Origin: Oscillospiraceae bacterium
GTDB lineage: Bacteria; Bacillota; Clostridia; Oscillospirales; Oscillospiraceae
Length of the DNA: 5,404 nucleotides
NCBI GenBank assembly: GCA_016296045.1
Contig: JAEDKB010000130.1
Location: forward strand, 1 to 5,404
Reading direction: 5' to 3'
A program made the translations under genes and the position numbers. The notes under the pieces are model-generated. The model saw only the letters and a program-made list of their open reading frames with translations, had not been told where the DNA came from and did no database searches. Positions 1 through 5,404 of this stretch are shown piece by piece (the first letter of the stretch is position 1; every line of letters starts with the position of its first letter).

Positions 1-1053
1 AATGATGCGGCGGTCAAAACGCCCCGCACGAAGCAGCGCCTTATCCAGTATTTCCGGACGGTTGGTCGCCGCCAGAATTACAACACCCTTTGAAGAATCA
101 AAACCGTCAATTTCAGCAAGGAGCTGATTGAGGGTCTGTTCACGTTCGTCATTTCCGCCGAAGCGGCTGTCGCGGCTGCGTCCGATCGCATCAATTTCAT
201 CGATAAAGATGATTGCAGGAGCCACCTTTGAAGCTTCCTGGAACAGATCTCGCACACGACTGGCGCCGACACCGACAAACATTTCCACAAAATCCGAGCC
301 GGAAATGGAGAAAAACGGCACATGCGCTTCGCCCGCTACCGCCTTGGCAAGCAATGTCTTGCCGGTACCGGGGGAGCCGACCAAAAGCGCGCCCTTCGGG
401 AGCTTTGCACCGATGGCCGTATACTTCTTCGGGTTGTGCAGAAAATCGATGATCTCTACCAGGGATTCTTTCGCTTCATCCTGTCCGGCAACATCGCGGA
501 AGGTAACGCCGGTTTCTTTTTCCATATAGACCTTGGCTTTGCTCTTTCCGATGGTGCCGATACCGCCGAAGCCGCCCTCGCCGCCCATACGTTTTCCAAG
601 GAAGCGCATAAAAAACATCAGTCCGAAGAAGAACAGCAGCGGGAAAACGATCCAGTTCAGGATAAACGATATCGTACTGTCATCGGTTGAAACCCCGTCA
701 AACTCTACACCGTTTTTCTGCATCTTGTTGACCTGTTCCGTCAGATCAACACCTGCAAGCCGCTGTGTATAATACGTTGTACCCTCGGAAGCCTTGTCCT
801 CATCCTTGCGTGTATAAGAGATTTGTGTGTCGCTGATTTCCGCTTTTTCTATCTGATTCTGATCGACGGCATCCAGGAAGGCACTGTAGGTGACTTCTTT
901 CTGCGCATTGTCAAAGAAGATCGACATCAGTCGGTTTCCGAAGATTGTAAACAGAACCACCACCACCGCAAGAATGATGAGCGGTGATTTAAAAATGCTG
1001 TTCCGATTATTATTGTTGTTGTTATTGTTTTTCCCGTTCGTTTGATTCGGCAT
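1..1053 (-). CDS. ftsH: ATP-dependent zinc metalloprotease FtsH, N-terminal part (cut by window edge)
   Basis: Membrane-anchored AAA+ protease that extracts and degrades misassembled membrane proteins and selected regulators. The 351 codons visible here cover the N-terminus and most of the ATPase module. Residues about 24-42 form transmembrane helix 1, 43-128 the extracytoplasmic domain, and about 130-150 helix 2, followed by a Gly-rich linker (157-167). The AAA module shows Walker A G226-T233 (GSPGTGKT), the pore loop around F259-V260-G261, Walker B with D285-E286 (IIFIDEID), and the second region of homology with candidate arginine fingers R345 and R348 (RAGRFDRR). The HEXXH protease domain lies beyond the left edge, so proteolytic competence cannot be judged. 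The ATG start is supported by AAAGGAG at 1063-1069, 9 nt upstream. Oddities: eight consecutive Asn at residues 9-16, and Ser in place of the usual first Pro of Walker A. The gene is divergent from rlmB. The family call is secure. Confidence 0.96.
   Translation of the reverse strand, partial: MPNQTNGKNNNNNNNNRNSIFKSPLIILAVVVVLFTIFGNRLMSIFFDNAQKEVTYSAFLDAVDQNQIEKAEISDTQISYTRKDEDKASEGTTYYTQRLAGVDLTEQVNKMQKNGVEFDGVSTDDSTISFILNWIVFPLLFFFGLMFFMRFLGKRMGGEGGFGGIGTIGKSKAKVYMEKETGVTFRDVAGQDEAKESLVEIIDFLHNPKKYTAIGAKLPKGALLVGSPGTGKTLLAKAVAGEAHVPFFSISGSDFVEMFVGVGASRVRDLFQEASKVAPAIIFIDEIDAIGRSRDSRFGGNDEREQTLNQLLAEIDGFDSSKGVVILAATNRPEILDKALLRAGRFDRRII
1006..1029 (-). repeat. Asn-codon (AAY) run in ftsH, poly-Asn residues 9-16
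   Basis: Eight consecutive AAC/AAT codons encode Asn8 in the short cytosolic N-terminal tail of FtsH, just before helix 1. AAC and AAT are mixed, so it is a trinucleotide-like low-complexity tract rather than a perfect microsatellite. It could vary in length by slippage; each unit change would keep the frame. No function is evident. Confidence 0.85.
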
Positions 1054-1062
1054 GGATTTCCT

Positions 1063-1069
1063 CTCCTTT
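1063..1069 (-). promoter_or_regulatory. Shine-Dalgarno site of ftsH
   Basis: On the minus strand AAAGGAG lies 9 nt before the ATG at 1053-1051. It is a near-ideal spacing and fixes the ftsH start. Confidence 0.85.
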
Positions 1070-1105
1070 CGCCGAGAAATCTATATTTTCAAAAAAATTT
1101 TTATC

Positions 1106-1134
1106 ATAATATCATAGTTTTTGTGTTTTCGCAA
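1106..1134 (-). promoter_or_regulatory. Putative sigma-A-type promoter of ftsH
   Basis: On the minus strand, TTGCGA (1134-1129) and TATTAT (1111-1106) are separated by exactly 17 bp. They match the consensus -35 at 4 of 6 and the -10 at 5 of 6 positions. The predicted transcription start near 1099 would give a leader of about 45 nt containing the ftsH ribosome binding site. Other TATGAT hexamers overlap (1116-1111, 1108-1103) but lack a comparable -35. Call is from pattern only. Confidence 0.55.
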
Positions 1135-1152
1135 TTACTGTGGCGAATTGTG

Positions 1153-1171
1153 CTGTAAATTTTCTGTAAAT
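1153..1171. repeat. Short direct repeat CTGTAAAT x2 between divergent promoters
   Basis: CTGTAAAT occurs at 1153-1160 and again at 1164-1171, an 11-bp period, so both copies face the same side of the helix. The pair lies upstream of both the ftsH promoter (-35 at 1129-1134) and the rlmB promoter (-35 at 1184-1189). Spacing and location suit a regulator binding site, but the region is AT-rich and chance is possible. Confidence 0.4.
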
Positions 1172-1183
1172 TGATAATTGATA

Positions 1184-1212
1184 TTGTTTCCCATAAGGTT
1201 TTTTGTTATAAT
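1184..1212 (+). promoter_or_regulatory. Putative sigma-A-type promoter of the rlmB operon (extended -10)
   Basis: A perfect TATAAT at 1207-1212 is preceded by TG at 1204-1205 (extended -10, TGnTATAAT). A weaker -35, TTGTTT at 1184-1189, sits 17 bp upstream. The predicted start near 1219 gives a leader of roughly 33 nt ending in the AAGGGAG ribosome binding site of rlmB. It probably drives both rlmB and the gene at 2029. It also argues against any rlmB start upstream of 1219. Confidence 0.7.
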
Positions 1213-1240
1213 ATTGATTTGTAATAATATGATTTCTAAC

Positions 1241-1247
1241 AAGGGAG
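1241..1247 (+). promoter_or_regulatory. Shine-Dalgarno site of rlmB
   Basis: AAGGGAG lies 5 nt before the ATG at 1253. It decides the start against an in-frame ATG at 1178, which lies upstream of the predicted promoter core and lacks a ribosome binding site. Confidence 0.8.
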
Positions 1248-1252
1248 ATATT

Positions 1253-2023
1253 ATGAAGAAAGATATCGATTTTTCCCGCCCGGAGGAACTGTCCGAAGGC
1301 TTGATTGAAGGCCGCAATGCCGTAACGGAAGCGATCCGCAGCGGACGGACGATCAACAAGGTCTTCCTTGCTGACGGCGATACGGATAAAGCATTGGGGC
1401 GTCTTGCAGCCATGGCAAAGGATGCCGGCGCAGTTGTTGTCCGTATTGACCGCCGCAAGCTCAATGACATGAGCCCCACCAACGCACATCAGGGCATCAT
1501 TGCCTCGGTTGCTGCACACGAATACGTTACGATCGATGATATTCTGCAATCCGCGCAGGAGCGGGGCGAGAATCCCCTGATCGTGATTTGTGACGAGCTT
1601 ACCGATCCGCATAATCTCGGCGCGATTATGAGAACGGCAGAATGTGCCGGCGCACACGGGGTGATTATTCCGAAGCGTCGCAGCGTCGGCCTGACCGCCG
1701 TAGTCAGTAAAGCCTCCGCCGGAGCAATCGAGTATATGCCGGTGGCGCGTGTTTCGAACATCGCCGCTGCCATCCGTGAGCTGAAAGAACGCGGCGTATG
1801 GGTTTTCGGTACGGCAGCCAACGGTACCACCGCGCTGTATGACGCCGACCTGAAGGGCGCCGCAGCCATTGTCATCGGAAATGAGGGTGTCGGCATGAGC
1901 CGCATTGTTTCCGAAAGCTGCGATTTTAAGGTCAGCATTCCCATGAAAGGGAAGATTTCTTCCCTAAACGCATCTGCTGCTGCCGCAATTTTGCTTTACG
2001 AAGCCGTTCGCCAGAGAGGATAA
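1253..2023 (+). CDS. rlmB: 23S rRNA 2'-O-ribose methyltransferase, RlmB/SpoU-TrmH family
   Basis: SAM-dependent 2'-O-methyltransferase of the SPOUT superfamily, 256 residues, cytosolic. RlmB members methylate G2251 (E. coli numbering) in the 23S rRNA peptidyl-transferase P loop. Residues about 17-90 are the SpoU substrate-binding domain (IEGRNAVTEAIRSG at 18-31). The catalytic knot domain follows: motif 1 at about 118-129 (DPHNLGAIMRTA, with N121 and the likely catalytic R127), motif 2 at 207-214 (VIGNEGVG), and motif 3 at 229-246 (IPMKG...SLNASAAAAI, with N239). The knot forms the SAM site and the enzyme acts as a dimer in this family. All key residues are present and length is normal for RlmB. 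The start is set by AAGGGAG 5 nt upstream. It is the first gene of an apparent two-gene operon. The exact target nucleotide is assigned by family resemblance; a related SpoU paralogue with another rRNA target is the main alternative. Confidence 0.92.
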   Translation: MKKDIDFSRPEELSEGLIEGRNAVTEAIRSGRTINKVFLADGDTDKALGRLAAMAKDAGAVVVRIDRRKLNDMSPTNAHQGIIASVAAHEYVTIDDILQSAQERGENPLIVICDELTDPHNLGAIMRTAECAGAHGVIIPKRRSVGLTAVVSKASAGAIEYMPVARVSNIAAAIRELKERGVWVFGTAANGTTALYDADLKGAAAIVIGNEGVGMSRIVSESCDFKVSIPMKGKISSLNASAAAAILLYEAVRQRG

Positions 2024-2028
2024 CATCC

Positions 2029-3975
2029 ATGAAACGATACGATCCCGAACAACTGAATAATACGATCGTATCGAAGGAGCCATTCGTTGAGGAGAAAAAA
2101 CACAATCTCAGCGGCGATACCATGCGTTTTACGCCGGTAAGCGACGATACCATCTCGTTTGAACCGATCCGCACGACTCCCTCCGATTTTTCCACGGGAG
2201 AAACCACGAGAATCTCGATTCCCGACGCAGCGGCAAAATCACGCAGATCGGAAACTCCGCCCGTGGATTCTTCTGCACCTGCAAGGAAAAAGCAAAAGCA
2301 AAAAATCGGCGCAGCCGAAAAAGCCGCGAAGATCCGTATGGAGCCTCCCGCCGCTCTGCCCTCTGCGCAGGAATTGCTGGAAAAATACCACAGCGGTCTG
2401 TTTTTACAGCACGTCCGTCTGGCCGTTCTTATTTTGCTTGCGCTTTTCGGATTGCTGCATATGATTTATCAGACGTTTGGGCTTACCTTTCTTCCCTTTG
2501 TCGATCCAATCGGCCCATGGCTTTCCATTTTGATCATGCTGCTTTCCGCATTGCTTGCCGTCGAGGTGCCGGTACGCGGCGTTCTTGATCTGATTCATTT
2601 GCGCATCAGTACGCATACCGTTGCCGTCTTTGCCGCGATTCTCGCGCTGATCCATGCGCTCTTAACGCTTTCCTCGGAAAGCATGAACTATTGTGAGACA
2701 GTTGCAATCATCCTTCTGTTCCAATATCGCTCTTTGCTGTCCGGACGCAGCGGTCTTTTTCATACGCTTGATACCGTTTGTTCCTTTGAAAGCCCGATGG
2801 GTATTTTTGACGCGCCGCAGCTTCTTCCGAACACCGACTCTCTGCGCCGCGACAGTGCCGATATGGATGACTTTATCCGCAACTTGACCCAAACGGACAG
2901 ACCGCAAAAGGTTCTCAGTGTCTACGCAACGGTTCTTTTGCCCTTGACCCTTGCACTTGCATGCCTTTTCTCCGTCAAAACATCGACCGATTTTTTGCAG
3001 CTCTGGCTGCTTATGCTGCTGTGCTCGATTCCGTGCTCCGGCGCGCAGGCCTTTACCCAGCCCTTTCGGGTTCTTGCAAAACGGCTTTCCGGATTCGGCG
3101 GCGCTCTGTGCGGATGGCACAGCGCAATGGTTTTCGGCAGAAAACACACAATCATCCTCCGGGATGAGGATCTCTTTCCCTCTGCCGGCATCAGCTCCAA
3201 CGGAATGAAGCTCTTTAATTCTTATGATGCCGGACGCGTTACCGCCTATGCACTCGCCGCTTTGGAAATTGCAGGCAGTCCGCTTGCCGATCTGTTTCGT
3301 TCCCTGCTGAAAAATCAATATACGCGTGCATACCCTGTTACCGACCACCGTTTCTATAATAACAGCGGCGTTGGAATCGAGATTGCCGGAGATATCGTGC
3401 TGGTCGGTCCGCTGAACTTTATGAAAAGCATGGGCGTACATATGCCCTCCGGCACCCGTGTGCGTCAGGCGGTTTATGTATCGATCAACGGCGAGCTTGC
3501 CGGCATTTTTGCGATCAAGTATAAGTCCAACAGCTCCACCCGAAGCGGCTTAAAGGATGTGCTTGCCAATCGGAACTTTTCCGTTGTTCTCGCCACCCGC
3601 GATTTTCTGATTTCTCCGGAGCTGATTGCGGCAAAATATGAGCTTCCCACCGATACGATGGTCTATCCCGTCTATCCGGAGCGGCTGCGTCTTTCTGAGA
3701 TTGATCCCAACGAAAAGCATTCGCAGGGAGCGCTGATTGCCAAGGATACCTTTGGCGCTTTTGCAACCACGGTCGCTGCCGGACGCACGCTCCGCAGCAC
3801 CGCTCAAACAGTTCTGGCAATGAGCATTTTCGCCGGTCTGCTCGGTTTATCCGTCTGTATTGTCTTGATGGTATGGAGCGCTGCGGCAGCGGTTTCTCCG
3901 CTTCATGTTGCCACCTTCCAGCTTTTATGGTCGGCAATTACGGCTTTTGTTTCAAATATTCTGCTGAAATTCTGA
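2029..3975 (+). CDS. Degenerate P1B-type P-type ATPase-like membrane protein (predicted pseudoenzyme)
   Basis: A 648-residue membrane protein of unknown function. Residues 1-128 form a hydrophilic tail rich in Thr/Ser, Pro, Lys and Arg. Hydrophobic segments lie near 130-148, 163-180, 197-215 and 222-232, then 298-315 and 322-342, and finally 595-617 and 623-645. This 4+2+2 pattern is the topology of heavy-metal P-type ATPases. Helix 6 holds IPC (334-336) where such pumps have CPC. The cytosolic part keeps P/N-domain traces: TIILRDEDLFP (374-384) where DKTGT is expected, ALEIAGSPLA (411-420) where the SEHPLA His is replaced by Ser, GVGIEIAGDIVLVG (447-460), VYVSINGELAG (482-492), and ATRD (522-525) in place of TGD. 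No GDGxND hinge is visible, and the actuator region (about 233-295) is short and lacks TGE. The frame is open throughout, so this is not a decayed pseudogene. It starts 5 nt after rlmB with AGGA at 2017-2020, so it is co-transcribed. ATP-driven transport is unlikely; a regulatory or scaffolding role is possible. Family placement is by eye. Confidence 0.72.
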   Translation: MKRYDPEQLNNTIVSKEPFVEEKKHNLSGDTMRFTPVSDDTISFEPIRTTPSDFSTGETTRISIPDAAAKSRRSETPPVDSSAPARKKQKQKIGAAEKAAKIRMEPPAALPSAQELLEKYHSGLFLQHVRLAVLILLALFGLLHMIYQTFGLTFLPFVDPIGPWLSILIMLLSALLAVEVPVRGVLDLIHLRISTHTVAVFAAILALIHALLTLSSESMNYCETVAIILLFQYRSLLSGRSGLFHTLDTVCSFESPMGIFDAPQLLPNTDSLRRDSADMDDFIRNLTQTDRPQKVLSVYATVLLPLTLALACLFSVKTSTDFLQLWLLMLLCSIPCSGAQAFTQPFRVLAKRLSGFGGALCGWHSAMVFGRKHTIILRDEDLFPSAGISSNGMKLFNSYDAGRVTAYALAALEIAGSPLADLFRSLLKNQYTRAYPVTDHRFYNNSGVGIEIAGDIVLVGPLNFMKSMGVHMPSGTRVRQAVYVSINGELAGIFAIKYKSNSSTRSGLKDVLANRNFSVVLATRDFLISPELIAAKYELPTDTMVYPVYPERLRLSEIDPNEKHSQGALIAKDTFGAFATTVAAGRTLRSTAQTVLAMSIFAGLLGLSVCIVLMVWSAAAAVSPLHVATFQLLWSAITAFVSNILLKF

Positions 3976-4033
3976 GCGTAGATTATTTTTTCCGAAAGGC
4001 ACCGTTTTTATTTGTAATTTTCATTATTTCTAA
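3976..4033. other. Short AT-rich spacer after the rlmB operon, no clear terminator
   Basis: The sequence after the stop at 3973-3975 is T-rich (runs of T near 3988-3991 and 4014-4018) but has no stable GC-rich hairpin before the U runs; only a 2-bp CC-GAAA-GG stem is visible. Transcription from the rlmB promoter may therefore read into the EF-G-like gene, or end by a factor-dependent or weak signal. Confidence 0.4.
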
Positions 4034-4062
4034 TTGCATTATTGTTTTTTATCGTGTATAAT
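4034..4062 (+). promoter_or_regulatory. Putative sigma-A-type promoter of the EF-G-like gene
   Basis: A perfect TATAAT at 4057-4062 lies 17 bp downstream of TTGCAT (4034-4039). The predicted start near 4069 gives a leader of about 70 nt. The -35 matches the consensus at only 3 of 6 positions. Pattern-based call. Confidence 0.65.
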
Positions 4063-4072
4063 GGAAATAATT

Positions 4073-4116
4073 GTGGCAACGAACGATTTTGCCGCCCGCA
4101 GTTTCTTTCCGACTGC
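4073..4116 (+). promoter_or_regulatory. Two potential leader hairpins upstream of the EF-G-like gene
   Basis: Hairpin 1 pairs GTGGCAA (4073-4079) with TTGCCGC (4089-4095), seven pairs with one G-U and a 9-nt loop. Hairpin 2 pairs GCAGT (4098-4102) with ACTGC (4112-4116) across a 9-nt loop holding the pyrimidine run TTCTTTCC. That run can alternatively pair with GAAAG at 4120-4124, part of the ribosome binding site. No known riboswitch class is recognised. Hand-folded only. Confidence 0.35.
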
Positions 4117-4120
4117 ACAG

Positions 4121-4127
4121 AAAGGAG
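4121..4127 (+). promoter_or_regulatory. Shine-Dalgarno site of the EF-G-like gene
   Basis: AAAGGAG ends 12 nt before the ATG at 4140, somewhat longer than the spacing in the other genes here. No other in-frame start with a better site is seen, and the protein begins directly with the family's N-terminal strand and G1 loop. Confidence 0.75.
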
Positions 4128-4139
4128 ATTTTCAAAACT

Positions 4140-5404
4140 ATGTACACTGCGAAGGATATCCGCAATATTGCCCTGCTCGGTCATGGCGGCGACGGCAAGT
4201 CCGCCCTGTGCGAAAGCATGCTTTTCCTGACCAAAGCAATTACCCGTCTCGGCAAGCGTGCCGACGGTACCACTGTTTCCGACTTCGACGAAGAAGAGAA
4301 GAAGAGACAGTATTCCATCAAAACTTCTGTCATTCCCGTGGAATTTGCAGGCACCAAGCTCAACATTCTGGACAACCCCGGCTACTTTGACTTTGCTGCC
4401 GAAGTCGTTCAGTCCCTGCGTGTTGCCGATGCCGGCATGATCTGCCTGACTGCAAAGTCCGGTATTGCCGTCGGTACCGAAAAGAGCTGGAAGTCCCTTG
4501 CTGATGCGGATCTTCCCGCAATGTTCTACGTTTCCAAGCTCGATGAAGAGCACGCCAACTTCTTCGGCACCTTTGATTCCATCCGCGATACCTTCGGCGC
4601 TTCCGCAATTCCCTTCACCTTCCCCATTCTCAACGGTGAAGAGGCTGTCGGCGTTGTCGATCTGATCGAAAAGAAAGCCTATGGCGTTGACGGCAAGGAA
4701 ATCGCGCTTCCTGCCGATGCAGAAGAAAAGATCGAAGAGTACATGATGGAACTGAACGAGCAGGTCGCCGAGACCGACGAGGCGCTCATGGAGAAATTCT
4801 TCATGGAAGAGCCGTTCACCGCAGAGGAACTGCTCAAGGGCATCAAGGACGGCATCAAGCAGCGCTCCATTACTCCGGTATTTTGCGGCTGCTCCACTAC
4901 CGGTTTGGGCACCGTCCGTCTGATGGAAAATCTCAAGAAATTCGCTCCTTCTCCTCTGGAGGGCAAGCCCGTTGTAACCGTGGACGAAGACGGCAACGAA
5001 TCCGAAATGGCGATTGATCCGTCCGGCAGCCCGATGGCATTTGTCTTTAACACCATGGCTGACCAGTACGGTAAGAACTCCTACTTCAAGGTCATTTCCG
5101 GTGATATCGAAGACACCCTGACCGTTGTCAACGCCCGCACCGGCGACAACGAAAAGCTCGGCAACACCTTCTTCCCGCGTGGCAAGGACAATACCAAGAC
5201 CGGTAAGGTCTGCTGCGGTGATATCGGCGTTTTCACCAAGCTGGCTTCTGTCCGTACCGGCGACACCCTCGGCCTTGCAGGCAAGGTTGTTACCGTGAAG
5301 GGCATGACCTATGCAGAGCCCTGCTACCGCATGGCAATTTATGCAAAGACCAAGGGTCAGGAAGACAAGGTCGCTTCCGGTCTGGTCAAGCTGAACGAAG
5401 AAGA
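4140..5404 (+). CDS. EF-G-like (EF-G-2 type) translational GTPase, N-terminal part (cut by window edge)
   Basis: Member of the EF-G/TetM superfamily of ribosome-binding GTPases, of the divergent EF-G-2 kind (T. thermophilus EF-G-2 and mycobacterial FusA2 resemble it) rather than canonical FusA. The first 421 codons are present; such proteins usually run to about 680-700. The G domain shows G1 GHGGDGKS (14-21), a switch I remnant around KKRQYSIKTS (54-63), G3 DNPGYFDF (78-85), G4 SKLD (132-135) and G5-like CGCSTTG (249-255). Residues about 160-245 hold the EF-G-specific G' insert with the typical ETDEALMEKFF stretch (211-221). Domain II covers about 296-390 (RTGDTL at 372-377) and domain III begins near 393. 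Differences from canonical EF-G are Tyr82 for the catalytic switch II His, Ser132 for the NKxD Asn, and Ser21 for the P-loop Thr. Codon choice is strongly biased (TTC, AAG, CTG, GAC), suggesting high expression. Substrate is GTP on the ribosome; whether it translocates is unknown. Confidence 0.88.
   Translation, partial: MYTAKDIRNIALLGHGGDGKSALCESMLFLTKAITRLGKRADGTTVSDFDEEEKKRQYSIKTSVIPVEFAGTKLNILDNPGYFDFAAEVVQSLRVADAGMICLTAKSGIAVGTEKSWKSLADADLPAMFYVSKLDEEHANFFGTFDSIRDTFGASAIPFTFPILNGEEAVGVVDLIEKKAYGVDGKEIALPADAEEKIEEYMMELNEQVAETDEALMEKFFMEEPFTAEELLKGIKDGIKQRSITPVFCGCSTTGLGTVRLMENLKKFAPSPLEGKPVVTVDEDGNESEMAIDPSGSPMAFVFNTMADQYGKNSYFKVISGDIEDTLTVVNARTGDNEKLGNTFFPRGKDNTKTGKVCCGDIGVFTKLASVRTGDTLGLAGKVVTVKGMTYAEPCYRMAIYAKTKGQEDKVASGLVKLNEE

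Noticed and set aside
128..690. Plus-strand open frames opposite ftsH
   Set aside because: The minus strand encodes an uninterrupted FtsH with Walker A, Walker B and SRH motifs over this stretch; the plus-strand translations are low-complexity shadows.
1170..1183. Tandem ATTGATA x2 next to the rlmB -35 box
   Set aside because: A 7-bp repeat in strongly AT-rich promoter DNA is easily due to chance, and it overlaps the region already covered by the direct repeat call.
1178..1252. Longer rlmB reading frame starting at ATG 1178, adding 25 residues
   Set aside because: This start has no ribosome binding site and lies upstream of the predicted promoter -10 (1207-1212); the ATG at 1253 has AAGGGAG 5 nt upstream and gives the normal family length.
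2060..2071. Perfect 12-bp palindrome ATACGATCGTAT inside the start of the pseudo-ATPase gene
   Set aside because: About one perfect 12-bp palindrome is expected by chance in a window this size, and it lies within coding sequence with no paired site.
2662..3441. Long antisense open frame (259 codons) opposite the pseudo-ATPase gene
   Set aside because: It is a shadow frame: no ribosome binding site or recognisable domain, while the plus-strand frame shows coherent membrane helices and family motifs.
3985..4020. Possible rho-independent terminator after the pseudo-ATPase gene
   Set aside because: T runs are present but the only stem before them is two base pairs (CC-GAAA-GG), too weak to call.
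4008..4553. Antisense open frame (181 codons) opposite the EF-G-like gene
   Set aside because: It overlaps the conserved G domain on the other strand and shows no recognisable domain or translation signal.

Overview
This window reads as chromosomal DNA from a Gram-positive, Clostridia-type bacterium, probably an uncultured Oscillospiraceae/Ruminococcaceae-like anaerobe. The evidence is the strong AGGAG-type ribosome binding sites, AT-rich intergenic promoters of sigma-A type against moderately GC-rich coding sequence, and the style of the FtsH, RlmB and EF-G-like proteins. The taxonomic call is inference from protein resemblance, not from a marker gene.

Layout. (1) Positions 1-1053, minus strand: the N-terminal 351 codons of ftsH, the membrane AAA+ zinc protease, cut by the left edge before its protease domain. 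(2) Positions 1054-1252: a 199-bp divergent control region with back-to-back promoters for ftsH (leftward) and rlmB (rightward) and a short direct repeat between them. (3) Positions 1253-2023: rlmB, a SpoU/TrmH-family 23S rRNA 2'-O-methyltransferase. (4) Positions 2029-3975: a 648-residue membrane protein starting 5 nt after rlmB and almost certainly co-transcribed with it. It has the eight-helix 4+2+2 topology and recognisable P- and N-domain remnants of a P1B-type (heavy-metal) P-type ATPase, but the catalytic signatures (TGE, DKTGT, HP, TGD, GDGxND) are altered or missing, so it looks like a P-type ATPase pseudoenzyme with an added cytosolic N-terminal tail. (5) Positions 3976-4139: an intergenic region with a promoter and a leader that can fold. 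(6) Positions 4140-5404: the first 421 codons of an EF-G-like translational GTPase of the EF-G-2 type, cut by the right edge.

Functional picture: the recognisable genes concern protein quality control (FtsH), ribosome maturation (RlmB) and a ribosome-associated GTPase (EF-G-like). The unexplained member is the pseudo-P-type ATPase in the rlmB operon. It is the best candidate in the window for something undescribed. No mobile elements, tRNA/rRNA genes or CRISPR arrays are visible.
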